Source: Cryptomeria japonica (taxonomy: Eukaryota > Streptophyta > Pinopsida > Cupressales > Cupressaceae). From it: a DNA stretch of 64,000 nucleotides. Positions within the stretch are counted from its first letter, which is position 1. Every line of letters starts with the position of its first letter. Under the pieces are notes generated by a model. That model made no database searches and was not told the DNA's origin. It saw nothing but the letters and a program-made list of their open reading frames with translations. Both the position numbers and the translations under genes were made by a program. The DNA lies in the NCBI RefSeq assembly GCF_030272615.1, contig NC_081411.1:207792244-207856243 (forward strand), in the 5' to 3' direction. Shown piece after piece: positions 45,913 to 57,652 of the stretch.

Positions 45913-46794
45913 TGATTTGTTAATTTGAGCTATTATTTATTTATTAATTATTGTTGAAAATTTGATGGGTACAAGTTGAGTAAATACATAATCATTAGAT
46001 AAGTAATTAACCAAACTAAAAAATAGAGAGAAACATAAATAAAATTTTGAACCCTAAATCATTCCACACTATCTCCTTAAACTCAGAGTCTATCAAAGTT
46101 TTTTAGAAAAGGAACCCTATTCTTATACCTAGCCACCTCCAAAAACTCACCATCTCCTTGCTAGTCCCTTTTCAAGGGACATATACCATCTTTCATTACT
46201 CCTATGTCTAGAAGAGAGGCCACACACATGGATGCAGTGTTAGAACTGACTTGGTACAAGTGGTTTTCCCTTAAAAACTCTTCTTTGAGAATCCAATGTA
46301 CTACAAGAAGTAAGATGCTAAACATTTTATTAAACATGTTGTAATCAACACCTTGTTATTAACCCCCAAAATGTCATCTATCCCTAGAAAGAGGTAAGTC
46401 TTATAGCTATGTCCAAGGTTTTGAGGTAACTTTTTTGAGAATTTAATGTTGTATGTATTGGTCTTTGAACCTCATGTTTAAATAAAATTGAAGTTTGAAT
46501 TACACACACAATATATGAGGTGAAAGGAACAATATTACTAATATAAAATGGTGACATCTGATAGCTTATGTAACTAAAGTATTAATATATCCTTGTGTAA
46601 AATGATATAATAAACTCACATGATCCTACAAGCCAATACTTTCCTTGTCATGATTGTTCTTTGATAGCTCATAAATGAACTTCATAGCCCTACCAACTAT
46701 TAAGTTGGCTAATGAGTTAGCTTCTTGGTTGGAACCATGATATACATGGTTTGGTATATGTTCGAAACTTGATGTGTGTTACAATCATTGATGA
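45913..46794. other. Decayed AT-rich intergenic sequence
   Basis: No genes, motifs or repeats strong enough to call. All short open frames are interrupted and show no coding character. Confidence 0.5.
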
Positions 46795-47880
46795 CTGTAT
46801 ACACCTAAAAATGGTCTGAAGATAATTAATTAAATAAGCAATTATTTAATTAATCTCTCTTCCCAATTTAATTGAATTCACTAAGCAATTTGATTAAATT
46901 TCCCTTTTCATCTACTTATTAATAAATCTAAGGATTTATTTAATAAGTTCACTTCAATAATCCCCTTTGATTAATTAATTCAAATTAATTAATTCTCCCC
47001 ATCAAATCATTCTTCTAAATCCCATAATTAATTAAAACAAATCAAATCAATGAGTTGTTGAAATTAATTAGCCTTTTTCACAATATTTGAATTTCTAAAT
47101 TCAAATTCTCCTAACTTCTACCACTCTTAAACCTAACCCATTCTACCTACCACCTTGTCTCCTTTCATCCAACATCTTCTAGAACATTGTGACACTTGTC
47201 ACTAAGTGTTTCCTTTCATCCACCCTCTTCTAGAAGCCTCTTGACACTTGTCACCATAGAGATGAAAGATGTTCCCTTTAATCCAATCCCCTTTGCCAAC
47301 CTCCTCCAATTTAACCATTGATATCTTCAGATCAATCTTGACCATTGATTCTTGCCACATCACCCTTAGCTTTGGAAAATCCTATAAATAAACCTCATTT
47401 TGGAGCACAAAGGGTCCCAATTTCATATCATTTTTGCATCCGGTCCCAATTTGATTTCATTTTATGCATTGTTACTATAGGCATCTAGCTTATAGTTTAT
47501 CAGTTTTAGCAATGTTATCATGCTCAATTTTAGCTTAATCTTAGCTTATTTTCTAGAATAATCATGAAATCATATAGCTTAATCATGCTATTCTTGCTTG
47601 ATCATGCATCTTCATCCATCAAATCCTCCATCTAAGTGTAGTCAAGTCACTGGAGTATGCATAATCAGATCTGAGAGCATTTTTCATACTCCCATTTACT
47701 AGGAGGCAATAAGTCGATTAGCTATGGTTTTTCATTTCATTAATTCAATTTATTAACCATTGCTTGTAATGATTTATTGAGTGCATTGTGGTTGTAGATA
47801 CAGGTACACTTCACAGAGCACGACAATGACAAACTTTTTTGGTGTTGTCCTTGATGACACAGACTGTGTTGTCTGTGATT
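46795..47880 (+). repeat. LTR-like remnant 1
   Basis: It begins near TGTATACACC and has a long run of TTAATTAA-type words, then a C/T-rich stretch with a 51-base tandem duplication (47161-47258, units starting CCTTTCATCC), then a TATA-like CCTATAAATA (47382-47391) with leader-like sequence. The same arrangement appears at 48.6-49.9 kb. No coding domain is attached. It could be a solo LTR of a Gypsy-type element; this is inference from layout. Confidence 0.35.
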
Positions 47881-47884
47881 GTGT

Positions 47885-48117
47885 GTGTTGAGGTAACGAA
47901 AGTGAAGAGGTATTTGGAGTTATTCAGTTGTGTGGATATAGTATATGGTCTAGAAATGAGTGTTGAATATTTGCTATGTTGTAATCTGGTGGTGATGTTA
48001 TTTGTGTTGCTCGTGATTATGTGTTGAGGTAATGAAAGAAGAGGGATTTGGAGTTATTTAGTTGTGTTGATGTAGTATATGGTTTAGAAATGAGTTTTCA
48101 AATTTTGTTATGTTATC
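47885..48117. repeat. 136-bp tandem duplication beside the microsatellite
   Basis: Copy 1 (47885-48020) and partial copy 2 (48021-48117) share GTGTTGAGGTAA-GAAAG, TTTGGAGTTATT-AGTTGTGT and TAGTATATGGT-TAGAAATGAG. Copy 2 runs directly into the microsatellite. Confidence 0.6.
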
Positions 48118-48122
48118 TGAAA

Positions 48123-48173
48123 TCGATATATATATATATATACACACACGTCTACGCATACATACATAAATAC

Positions 48174-48223
<50 letters not shown>

Positions 48224-48258
48224 ATATATATATGTGTGTGTACATATATATATACATA

Positions 48259-48302
<44 letters not shown>

Positions 48303-48555
48303 CACATATGTATATATATATGTACACACACACACACATATATATACATATATATGTGTGTGTATATATATATATATATGTATATATGTATATATGTATA
48401 TATATATATATATTTATATATGTATATATGTATGTATACATATATGTATATGTATATATATATGTATACATATATGTATATACACACACACACACATGTG
48501 TGTGTGTGTGTGTACGTACACACACACACACATATGTATGTATGTATGCATGCAT
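48123..48555. repeat. Compound TA/TG/CA microsatellite with palindromes
   Basis: About 430 bases of alternating purine-pyrimidine sequence: TA runs, an 18-unit-scale TG run (48187-48222), CA runs and TATG runs. At 48481-48540 a CA run meets a TG run through ACATGT, and that TG run meets another CA run through GTACGTAC, giving two overlapping long palindromes. Long open frames on both strands here are artefacts of the dinucleotide repeat. Confidence 0.9.
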
Positions 48556-48569
48556 AGACGTATAAATTT

Positions 48570-50035
48570 GACCACTTTCTTAAATGAATATTTAATATTT
48601 ATTTTAACCCCATCCCTCCTATTAATTAAATCCTATTTAATTAATTTCTTCATTTTCATCTATTTGATTAAATAAATTATTCAATTTATTTAATTAAATT
48701 CACCTAAACCTTTTTTATCCTTTAATTAAATAAATCACTTTATTTAATTAATTATCCTTTTTTCATTTTAATTAAATTTACATTTAATTAAATTGACCCT
48801 TGCATATAAATAAATCTAATTTATTTATAAAAATCCCCCCACTTGTATTTATGCAAGTTGCATCTATTTTAGTTGAAATAAAACATTTTATTTTAATTAA
48901 AATTCTTTTTCTCCCATTTGCATTTTCCTACATCTCCCATTTGCCTCCTAAACCTCTTCTAGAGCCTTCTAGATTCTTCTAAACTATCCTAATAGGCCTA
49001 ATCAACTCCTAATCATGTCCTTTCCCTAAACTTGAGGAAGTCACTTCTCAAGTTTGGAGGAAAGTCTTCTATATTCATTTAAGGCTATATTTTTTTCAAC
49101 AAGCTAACTTATTGAGTTCCCCCAAATTTGGAAGGACTCTTACAAATTTGTCCCCAAAGTCTTCCAAACTATTAATGGTTAACTCAACCTTCCCCTCATG
49201 ATTAGATACTTTCTCTCTAACTTAACCCTCATCTAACCCAAGAATCTTATCAAGCACTCATGGCTTTAACCTTGGTTATCCTGTTAACCCTTGCACAAGA
49301 GTTTACCCCTTGGGTAAAAGCTTTATCCAATGGATGACCCTAACCCAACCTCAACCTTACCTCATAAGGTAACCTTCATGTCTTCTTAGGCATTTAATGC
49401 CTCTTGCATCTCCTCTCAAGCCACCTCTTGTTGACAATTGTCACCATTTCATTGGTGAAAATTGTAAACATGGATTGAGTAACTTTCAATCCTAACCATT
49501 GTTAAGATTATTCAATCTTAACCATCCATTGCCCTATTTTCCCTATAAATAGAGCTCACATTCCTCATTCTCCATATTCAAGTTTCATGCATCTATATTA
49601 TAGTCTAATTTACTAAGCATTTTAGCCTCTCTTTGTTAAAATATCATCATAACATTTAGAAGCATTTCATTTCATATCATAGAATATTCATGCTAGTATA
49701 TCATGTTAGGATAATTTGCCAATCTCTTTATCATATCACTATCTCAATCTCAACTTAAGCATAATAGTTTTTAACATATCATATAGATCTTAGAATGCAT
49801 TCATGCATATAGATCACAATATCACTCGTTCTTGGAGTTGTCATTCCTAAGTCATTTGCTCAATGATCTGAGAGCAAAACATTGGCTTTAGGGATCCTGT
49901 GAGATAGAGAACAATGGGACACCCCTTGGGAAGTTAAATTAGTTTAAATTAGTTTATACTTGCACCAAAAGTCTCATTGGTATGTAGGTCATTTGATCTC
50001 AATTTATTTGTTTTAATTAGGTCACATTTTCTTGC
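48570..50035 (+). repeat. LTR-like remnant 2
   Basis: Same layout as 46795-47880: TTTAATTAATT-rich left part, C/T-rich middle with TTGACAATTGTCACC-type phrase, CCTATAAATAGAGC TATA box (49537-49550), leader-like sequence and a CTGAGAGCA word near 49869 (also at 47671). No coding region. It is probably a solo or truncated LTR of the same broad group. Confidence 0.35.
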
Positions 50036-50040
50036 GTACA

Positions 50041-50145
50041 ATATGTATGTATGTATGTATGTATATGGATATGTATGCATATGTATATGTATATGTATAT
50101 ACACACATGCACACACATATACATATACATATACATATACATATT
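50041..50145. repeat. TATG/CATA microsatellite
   Basis: TATG units, then GTATATGTATATAC, then ACACACATGCACACACATATACATATAC. The two halves are roughly self-complementary. Confidence 0.85.
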
Positions 50146-51275
50146 GTAAAACAAAATGTGAGCTATTTTTTATTTTTTATTTTTTTTATTTACCCTCTAA
50201 TGATCTTATACTTACATCAATAGACAATGTATTAGACCTTACATTCCATGTTGACAATTTGTGAATTTATTGTATTATGATAACTATACCACGCACAATT
50301 CAATATTTCTACCATAAGTTACCATTAATGTTATTAAGTGGTTCTTAGTAATAATATTGAAGCACACCATAATTAAATTGACCTTGATAACTACTACATT
50401 GTCATCCTTCTTGTCATATTCCTCTTATTATTAATGGTAAAGGCCATATGTGATTCTCGATTTGCCACTTGCACCCACACTTCTAATTTGTGCTTCCTAA
50501 CACATTATGAATTACCCAAATATTATATCTTATTGTTATTATTATTTTAATCATGAAAATAATAATAAAAATAATCAATTTCAGCCTTTAAATGAGATAA
50601 TGTTGCCATTCTACTTTAAAATTATTTAAATTTGTTACAAATGGTTTAACATTGAATTAGTGATATAATATTTAGTTTCCTATTTTATTGTTAGATAATT
50701 TAATGCCATTTAAAATGTCAATTTCTAAGAAAAGTAATCTAATAAATTTAATCTATTTGTTTGAAGAAAAATAAAAGATTAAAATGATTTAAAAAAATGA
50801 CAACTAAATCTATTTATAACTTATTTATATTTTTAAAAATAAATAACATACAACTAATGAAATATATCAAATAAATTAAATTAAAAAATAACAATAAATT
50901 TACAATAATTATATAAAATAAAGATATAAAAAATAATAAATATATATTTTTAATTCTTAAATTAGAACAACAATACCGTTTTCATACAATTTTTAGATAA
51001 TATAATAATCTACAACATCTATGATCTTCCTGATAAAGATTTTAAAACAATTTTCAATTATAGACGTAAACAAACTATAGCTGAGTTGATAATAATTCAG
51101 CCTTACGTAACATGCGCTATAAAAAAAATATGTTACTTCTTATTTAGTGAAAGTGCCACATCAACTCAGAGTTTCATATCTAAAGAATTTATTTCTATTT
51201 TTAACGCTACCTTTAGTAATAAATAAATACGGAATCTGTCTAAACAAATCATACGTATGCCTTTCCCAGTGAACA
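50146..51275. other. AT-rich intergenic upstream of the host gene
   Basis: No gene or element is recognisable. The stretch 50500-51000 is extremely AT-rich with AATAATAAA-type words. Confidence 0.5.
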
Positions 51276-51403
51276 AACAATAGTAAAATTCGTCATCGCT
51301 AAAATCTACTTTTAAGTTAGCTACGTTTTTCCTAATTCAAAACAATAGTAAAATTCGAAATAGCTAAAATTTCCTCTAAAGTTAGCTATGTTTTTAAGTA
51401 ATA
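51276..51403. repeat. 65-bp tandem duplication in the proximal promoter
   Basis: Copies start at 51276 and 51341, each AACAATAGTAAAATTCG, then TAGCTAAAAT or TCGCTAAAAT, then AAGTTAGCTA[CT]GTTTTT. They lie 105-235 bases upstream of the TATA box of the Agenet-ENT gene. Confidence 0.75.
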
Positions 51404-51507
51404 AAATCCCTAATTTAGTAGTTGAATAAATTGTTTCCTCTGCCCCTGCGGAAATTTATTACTGTCCAAGGCGCTCCTGCAAAAAGAGTATTCAATTTTT
51501 TACAAGG

Positions 51508-51516
51508 ATATATATA
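51508..51516 (+). promoter_or_regulatory. TATA box of the Agenet-ENT gene
   Basis: ATATATATA in the context AAGGATATATATACAT, about 250 bases upstream of the first donor site. Transcription would start near 51540. Inferred from position only. Confidence 0.4.
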
Positions 51517-51539
51517 CATTTTCTTTGCAGTCTGATTGC

Positions 51540-51766
51540 TGAAGTGCGTATATCCAGTCTCGCTTTATCCGTGTAAGGCTCAGATTTCTGTTAATTGCCG
51601 GCATTTGAGCTTATAATATAATCTTCTGGCAAAGAGAATGTAATGAGGGTTTGAAAGGCCAAGGGTTTGAGTATTGCTGTGGTGCGTACGCCTTAAGTTG
51701 GAAATTCTGAAATCAATTCAAGTATCCGAGTTGGAGGGAATATAAGGATCAATTTTGGTTATTATT
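51540..51766 (+). other. Predicted 5'-UTR exon 1 of the Agenet-ENT gene
   Basis: Less AT-rich than its surroundings and without a long reading frame. It ends in ATTATT|GTAAGTTT, a strong donor. The start is set about 25-30 bases downstream of the TATA box. The following 5'-UTR intron would be 51767-53300, with acceptor TGGATAGCAG. Many plant regulatory genes have such a leader intron. Confidence 0.5.
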
Positions 51767-53318
51767 GTAAGTTTTCTGAATCTTTGTGTTTTTATTTGGT
51801 CAAATAATTCACATTTGTTTGGAGTTGTTATGTTCTGCAAAAATCTCTGTTTACCGTCGTTTGCTGATTTTGATTCAATTTTGTTGTTGTAGTCACATCT
51901 AATTAAAAAAAAAAATTTAGCAGTCAGGGAGCCAATTTAGGTTTTGGGGTAGGGTGGTGTAGTTTTCCTTTTGAACGTACACACGTTAGTTTTAACTTTA
52001 TTTTTGAATAAATTGAATAATTTAGTTACGTCAATTCTATTTATTTTTTAATTTGTTGAGGTGCTAAAAAAAGTACTAGGGTCGCAGCTTTTGTTACTTT
52101 GTTCCTAGTAATTTATTTCTGGATTTTGCAATGGTGTTAAATTTAATTTTGTTTTTTAAATTTTATTTGCAGTTGAAAAAAAACTGTTTATACTTTTGAC
52201 ATTTCTGCAATTGTACATTTTCCTTTTGCTTTTCTTGAATTACTGTGTCCTTTTTTATGTAATAGATCTGGTAAATAAAATAACAAATTACTATTAAATA
52301 TCATAAAATTTAAGAAGTGAAAATGTAAATGTAAATCTTGTGTTCTTGTTTCTGTTGAATTTAGCTGTTTTATTTTATTTATACTTACGAGGAGGGTTTT
52401 AAATTTTTAAAATACTGGTTATTAAATCTTCTTTGGTATATATGTGAAAGTGCACATAGAATTCAGGGCTTCTTTGGTAAGTCTTCTGATTATTTTAAGT
52501 TGTTTTAAATAGACAATTGATATTTGCTTTGGCTTATTTGGTTTGCTATCATTGTTTTTCTTCCTGCTTATATGTAGTTTCTGAATTATTTTGGTTTTAG
52601 TTAGAATGTGGTACAGATTTTTTTATCTTTTAATTTTTAAAGTAGTATTCATTTTTATAATCTTATTCAGATCAGGGAAGGAGCAGCTAGATTTTATTTT
52701 ATGTAATTGTTTTCACTTTTAGGTGTTTTTTTTTGTTTCTGCACCATTATTTCCTTATGGTTTTGTAAGAGGTCTGGAATTTTGATTTATTTACTGTTAT
52801 TTTCATTTAAAAAATTCTGTAATTACTAATTCGATTTGTTATATTTCTATGGCTGAACATTTTTATTTGTTTTTGTGGAATTACCTGTCATTTCTTTCCT
52901 ATGCAGTGACCAAGAAAAGGAAAACAAAAATTTCTGTAATTATCAATAAAGGTTTAGCAGAAAAAGTCCAAAAGTAGTTATTTTGTTTCTGCAAACCAAC
53001 CTTATTATTTTTTTTGTTTACTTAGAAGGGTTTTAAAGAACTACTTATTAGGTCTGGAAAATGTGTGATAGTGGCAAGTGCACATGGTATTAATGGCTTC
53101 CTTGATACAAATTTTTGCTTTTTAATTCTCCTTTTGAAGGGATCTTAGTTTTTTTAGTTTATTACACTTTTCTATTTTATAATGGGATGTGTGAGAATAC
53201 TGTGTATATCAATGTGAGGTTAAACAAAAGAAGAATCGGAGGTTGTTTGGTCATTGCTGATTTTGCCTTTGTTTTGTTTCCTTTTACTTGTGGATAGCAG
53301 GGATCTGAATAGTCTAGT

Positions 53319-56300
53319 ATGAACAATATGAAATTCAAGGAAGGCTGTATGGTTGAGGTTTGTAGTTCAGATGGGGGTAGTTTTCAGTCTTGGTTCCGAG
53401 CCAGGATCATTTCATGCAATGCAAACTGTTACCAAGTTGAGTATGACAACCTTTTAAATGACCATGGAAAACATTATGTGAAAAATGTGCGGGCTGATGC
53501 AGTTCGACCAGAACCTCCTCACATGACAGAAACAAGAAAATTGGCACCTGGGCATGTGATTGAAGTCTATGATAATCATTCATGGAAGGTGGGTAGAGTT
53601 CTCAAAGCTTTACCTGGAAGGTTATTTGTTGTAAAATTAATGGAATCATTACGACAAAGAACATTTCATCAGTCTGTTATTCGTGCTCGGCTGTTTTGGG
53701 AGAATGAGGGATGGCTGCATAATGTTGAGGTACAAATTGGTTCCACAGCTTGGTTATTGGTTTGATTTTTGACTAGTATTTATCTTCTGAAATGAAAAAT
53801 TCACAAGGGTTTTTTATTTCTTGCAAGTTTTTATGAAATATTAAGTTTGACAGAAAAGATTACAATTACTATTTTACATGTGTGTTTGATGATGAAATTT
53901 CATTCTCTTTCCTTTGATTCATTTTTTAGTTTGGAGTAGATAGAACTAGCTATCTTATTTGCCTTGCAGTTTTTATTCCTCCTCTTTCTTTCTGGATGAA
54001 TATTGCAATTTCTTGATTAAATTTTAATACGGTTAATACTTTTTCTGTGTTTTCATATCTGGGTGTAAGGGAACTCAGTGCTGCACCAATATTTGTTAAC
54101 AATATTGTATTGATTCTTCCTTACCTTTTGGTGTGCAGTGGTTTGAAAATGTTAATTTTAATACGGTTATTACTTTTTCTGTGTTTTCATATCGGGTGTA
54201 AAGGAACTGAATGCTGCACCAATATCTTTTAACGATATTGTATTGATTCTTCCTTACCTTTTGGTGTGCAGTGGTTTGAAAATGTTTGTACTTCGAAGAA
54301 CCAATTGTATTTTTTCAATCTTGCATCCAAGTGGTTCTGGTAGACATATTATTTGAGTGAATAAATTTTGTTAATGCTATAGATGCCTCATATATTGCAA
54401 CAATTTAACGTCAAGCCAATTGTTGAGCAGTTTATTTATCAAATATTTATGTTGTTTCTGGTGATTATATTGCATGAATGTGGGAATAATGAACAATAAA
54501 AGTTTTAGATTTGAAATAAAATTTGCCATGAACAGAGGATTGTTATGTGAGATTTAGAACATGGACTATATTGCTTGATTCATTTTGTGATTGTCAATCC
54601 TTGGCTCTTTGAAGTATATGTAGAGTAAATGGCTAGCTTCTGACAAGTTTGAGGGGATGCCTGGAGACAACTCTGTAAATCTCAGGAAGAGGTGACTGAG
54701 AGTGTTTGTACTAAAGATTAAAGACTAGTAATACTGAACAAAATGATCTTCTAACAGATAAAATATTGTTTTTCATATTTTTTAATTATTTTAACAGATA
54801 AAAGACTAGTAATACTGAACAAAATGATCTTCTCATAACTTTTTCTCCCTGATTTTATCTCATAAAAGATGATGATAAGTGGTTTATGTTTCACTTTTGA
54901 AGATGCCTTGAAAGGTTAAAGACTGCTTTGTGTAGATAATTAAGGGTTAGTCTAACTTCTGATACATTCAAAAAGGGAAAAAACTAACATTTTTGGTTTA
55001 TATTTAGTCTGCCTGTAGGAAACAACCTTGTGCCAGGGGGTGGATAGACAAAGGCTTGGGAATGTACCTATATCATTCTCCATTTTTGTTTCCTAAGGAG
55101 CAGGGGGGAGTCTTGAGAATCCTTGATGACACATTCCTGTGTATATAACTAAATGGGTTTATGTCACCTCTAAGATCATCTGACACCAATTCTGTATACT
55201 AATCTTATGTTTCAGATCCAATATATTATTAAATTATTAGTGCACTGAGGTTTGCTCATGGTATTTGAAAATTTTATTGGAAATAAATTGAGTCATATGT
55301 GCCATAAGAAGTTGTATTTATTTCGATTGTCTGATGTTTATTTTTGTGCATTTGCATGCAGGCCGCTAGAGACCATTTACTGAAAATGGGATTTCGACAC
55401 CACAATAAGTCGCATTTTGGAAATCAATTTCTGGAATTAAATGCGAAAACAAATGCTGGATACAATGAACATGAACAAGTTGAGGATAAATACTATCCCA
55501 ACAAACTTTTAACAAATAATCTAAAAAGAAAGGCAGGCAGTCAAGTGCAATGTGCTTATCAAGAAGATTTTTTGAAGACTGAAGCTGCTTCTCAGAAAAG
55601 GAAGTTTAGACGTCAAGAGGTGGTAGCACAATCAGCCTTGCCTGTACTGGAAAAGGTAGATCCATTATCTTCACACAGAAAATTTGTGGGTGAGAAATGT
55701 GTATGCATGTCTCCTAATGAAGCCAGAATAAATCAATTGGTTGAGGAAGCTGAAAGCATTCAGTGCTCTGTAGCTAGTAATAGCAGTAGCAATGAGTTAG
55801 ATTATATGTTACATTCTGATAACAAGAATTCAAAACAGAGTTTTAGTGAAAGTCATTTTGATGATGCTCAGTCTTCCTGTGGATGTCCAAACATCAGGCA
55901 AAATGAATCTTTTCTTGAAAATGAAGTAGAATGTAAAATACATAAATTAGAAATTCATGCATACCGTTCCACAGTGAGAGCTTTTTATGCTTCTGGGTGT
56001 TTGACTTGGGGGCGAGAAACCTTGCTGACAAATCTCCGTCATGAACTACACATTTCTGATGAGGAGCATTCATCTGTGTTGACACAGTTGTGCTCAACAA
56101 ATGCTCTGTAAGTTAACTTTTCTGTAAGATTCATTCAGTCATAGGTAATTCAAGATTATTTCAGGATTGCCTTTTGAGATGTTAGTTCTTGTGAGTACAA
56201 GTTTCTGCATTCCCTTGCTTCTGATTGCAGAAAAGGATACAGTGAACAGAAAAGTTTTGTAGCTCATAATTTCATGTTACAAATATATGAGAAATTGGCA

Positions 56301-56345
56301 AAGCATAGGCAGCCAAGCAATGTACTTATGAATTTTGTACAATAG
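53319..56345 (+). CDS. Agenet-ENT domain protein (Tudor-like chromatin reader)
   Basis: Predicted exons: 53319-53729, 55362-56107, 56231-56345 (the 5'-UTR part of exon 2 starts at 53301). Junctions are G|GTACAA/GCAG, T|GTAAGT/GCAG and the joined frame is open for 423 residues ending VLMNFVQ-stop. Residues 5-67 and 75-135 are two Agenet/Tudor-like units (KEGCMVEVCSSDGGSFQSWFRARI; LAPGHVIEVYDNHSWKVGRV). The middle is Ser/Asn-rich with basic KRK (192) and KRKFRR (216-221) stretches that could be nuclear signals. Residues about 325-400 form an ENT domain (IHKLEIHAYRSTVRAFYASG, WGRETLLTNLRHELHISDEEH), split by the last intron. Agenet modules bind methylated histone tails, and ENT is a dimerising helical module. 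Family: plant Tudor-like Agenet-plus-ENT proteins. The frame is intact and it is the only likely functional gene here. Confidence 0.85.
54021..54288 (+). repeat. 134-bp tandem duplication inside intron 2
   Basis: Copies at 54021-54154 and 54155-54288 share AATACGGTTA-TACTTTTTCTG, TGCTGCACCAATAT and TTACCTTTTGGTGTGCAG. Each copy therefore contains a pyrimidine-rich tract plus TGCAG, a good potential 3' splice site. Confidence 0.85.
54721..54834 (+). repeat. 81-bp tandem duplication inside intron 2
   Basis: AAGACTAGTAATACTGAAC followed by AAAATGATCTTCT occurs at 54721 and 54802. The segment between them also repeats TAACAGATAAAA (54752 and 54792). Confidence 0.8.
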
Positions 56346-56359
56346 TTTCTCATTTACTT

Positions 56360-56365
56360 AATAAA
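56360..56365 (+). terminator. Polyadenylation signal of the Agenet-ENT gene
   Basis: AATAAA 15 bases after the stop codon in T-rich context. It is close to the stop, so a more distal signal may be the one used. Confidence 0.4.
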
Positions 56366-57613
56366 TTCCAATTGAAGTGTCTCAACTTTGGCTAACTGCT
56401 ATGCCACTTTGTGGGTATTACTCTAGGCACACGATCAATGAGGCTATGAAATAATTGTACCATAGATTCTCATTTATTAATCTCAAATTCCAGTCCATAA
56501 AATCATCAACCAGTGATGATACCATCTTCTTTAAGGTTGATATTAGTGCATACGATGAGTAATGAATATCTCTGTCTTATATTGAAACTTCGCATGTCTA
56601 CCAGAAGAAGGTTTGTATAGAAACGTCATTCTTTTTCAGTGTGTTGCAGTTAAAATGTTAATGTTGGCTTTAATGAAGTATAATGTTTGGTGCTTATGAT
56701 GTATGGTGTATGATGTAGTGTGCTTTTTTTAGCATGCTAATTTTATTTTTATTAACCCTGATAATGTTAATTTCTTATGCTCACTGACAATAAATTTTGT
56801 TTCAAAATTGGCATATTACTTCAGTTTCATCTAATTTTTTCTATTAACCATGATAATGTTTAATGAGTTTTAATGTGAAAAACTGTGTTTGACTAATAAT
56901 TTTTCATTCACAATTCGAGTGCTGACACAATTATTGTAGAGTTTTAATAGAATTTGCTTACACATGTATTTTCTTTTCCTTTAATCCTAAACTTGCAACT
57001 GCAGACATGAGAGTTGCTGATTATGGCATTATATAAACATCTATCCATTCAATATTTCATGCTGTCAGTCTTGAAATTCATGATTGGGTTAAAAATTTGA
57101 GAACCAGATTCTACTGACTTGTCTACTCTTTATATAATTGATTTTATGCTGCTTTTTTTTTTTCACCTAGAGTTACTGGTTCGGGTAGGAAAATATACCT
57201 TTTGAGTAGGTATGTTTTAGATACTTATGCACAAAATAATATAAAAATCATAAATATATACATATATTTGCGAAAAATCAGGATTTAAGCTGAGAGAACA
57301 CACAATGTATGTATAATTAACAAAACAATAATAAGATCCCATGTACCCCAATATTAAAAGCTGTAACCCCGGTTTTGTGGACTCCATGAGAGCTCCATTT
57401 CTTGATGCTCTCAAGCAAGTCATGGAGCATCTAGGGTAACATCTAACAAACTGTGAAAGCAGAAAAAAGAGAACCCACAATATGAATTCAGTGGGTGCTT
57501 AAATGCTATGACACAAGGTCCATGTATGATCTTGGGAGGGGAAAATTTGGAACATGTTTGTCAATTGATAAAATTTGCAAAACTTGTCATTAGATTTGAA
57601 TTATTTAAATCTT

Positions 57614-57652
<39 letters not shown>

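Larger units (their letters stand above)
53730..55361 (+). other. Intron 2 of the Agenet-ENT gene
   Basis: A 1632-base intron with donor GTACAA and acceptor TTTGCATGCAG. It holds two local tandem duplications (54021-54288 and 54721-54834) and otherwise T-rich unique sequence. If the intron is retained, translation runs on for 11 codons and then stops at 53763. Confidence 0.75.

Noticed and set aside
48048-48675. Several open frames of 75-169 codons on both strands rich in Tyr, Ile, Cys, Val, His and Thr
   Set aside because: They are read through the TA/TG/CA microsatellite in every frame; no coding sequence is supported.
53319-53765. Treating the 148-codon frame as a complete small gene
   Set aside because: It runs past a donor site into intron 2; joining to 55362 and 56231 keeps the frame and completes the ENT domain.
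57217-57480. Minus-strand frame of 87 codons
   Set aside because: Located in intergenic AT-rich DNA without splice or domain evidence.
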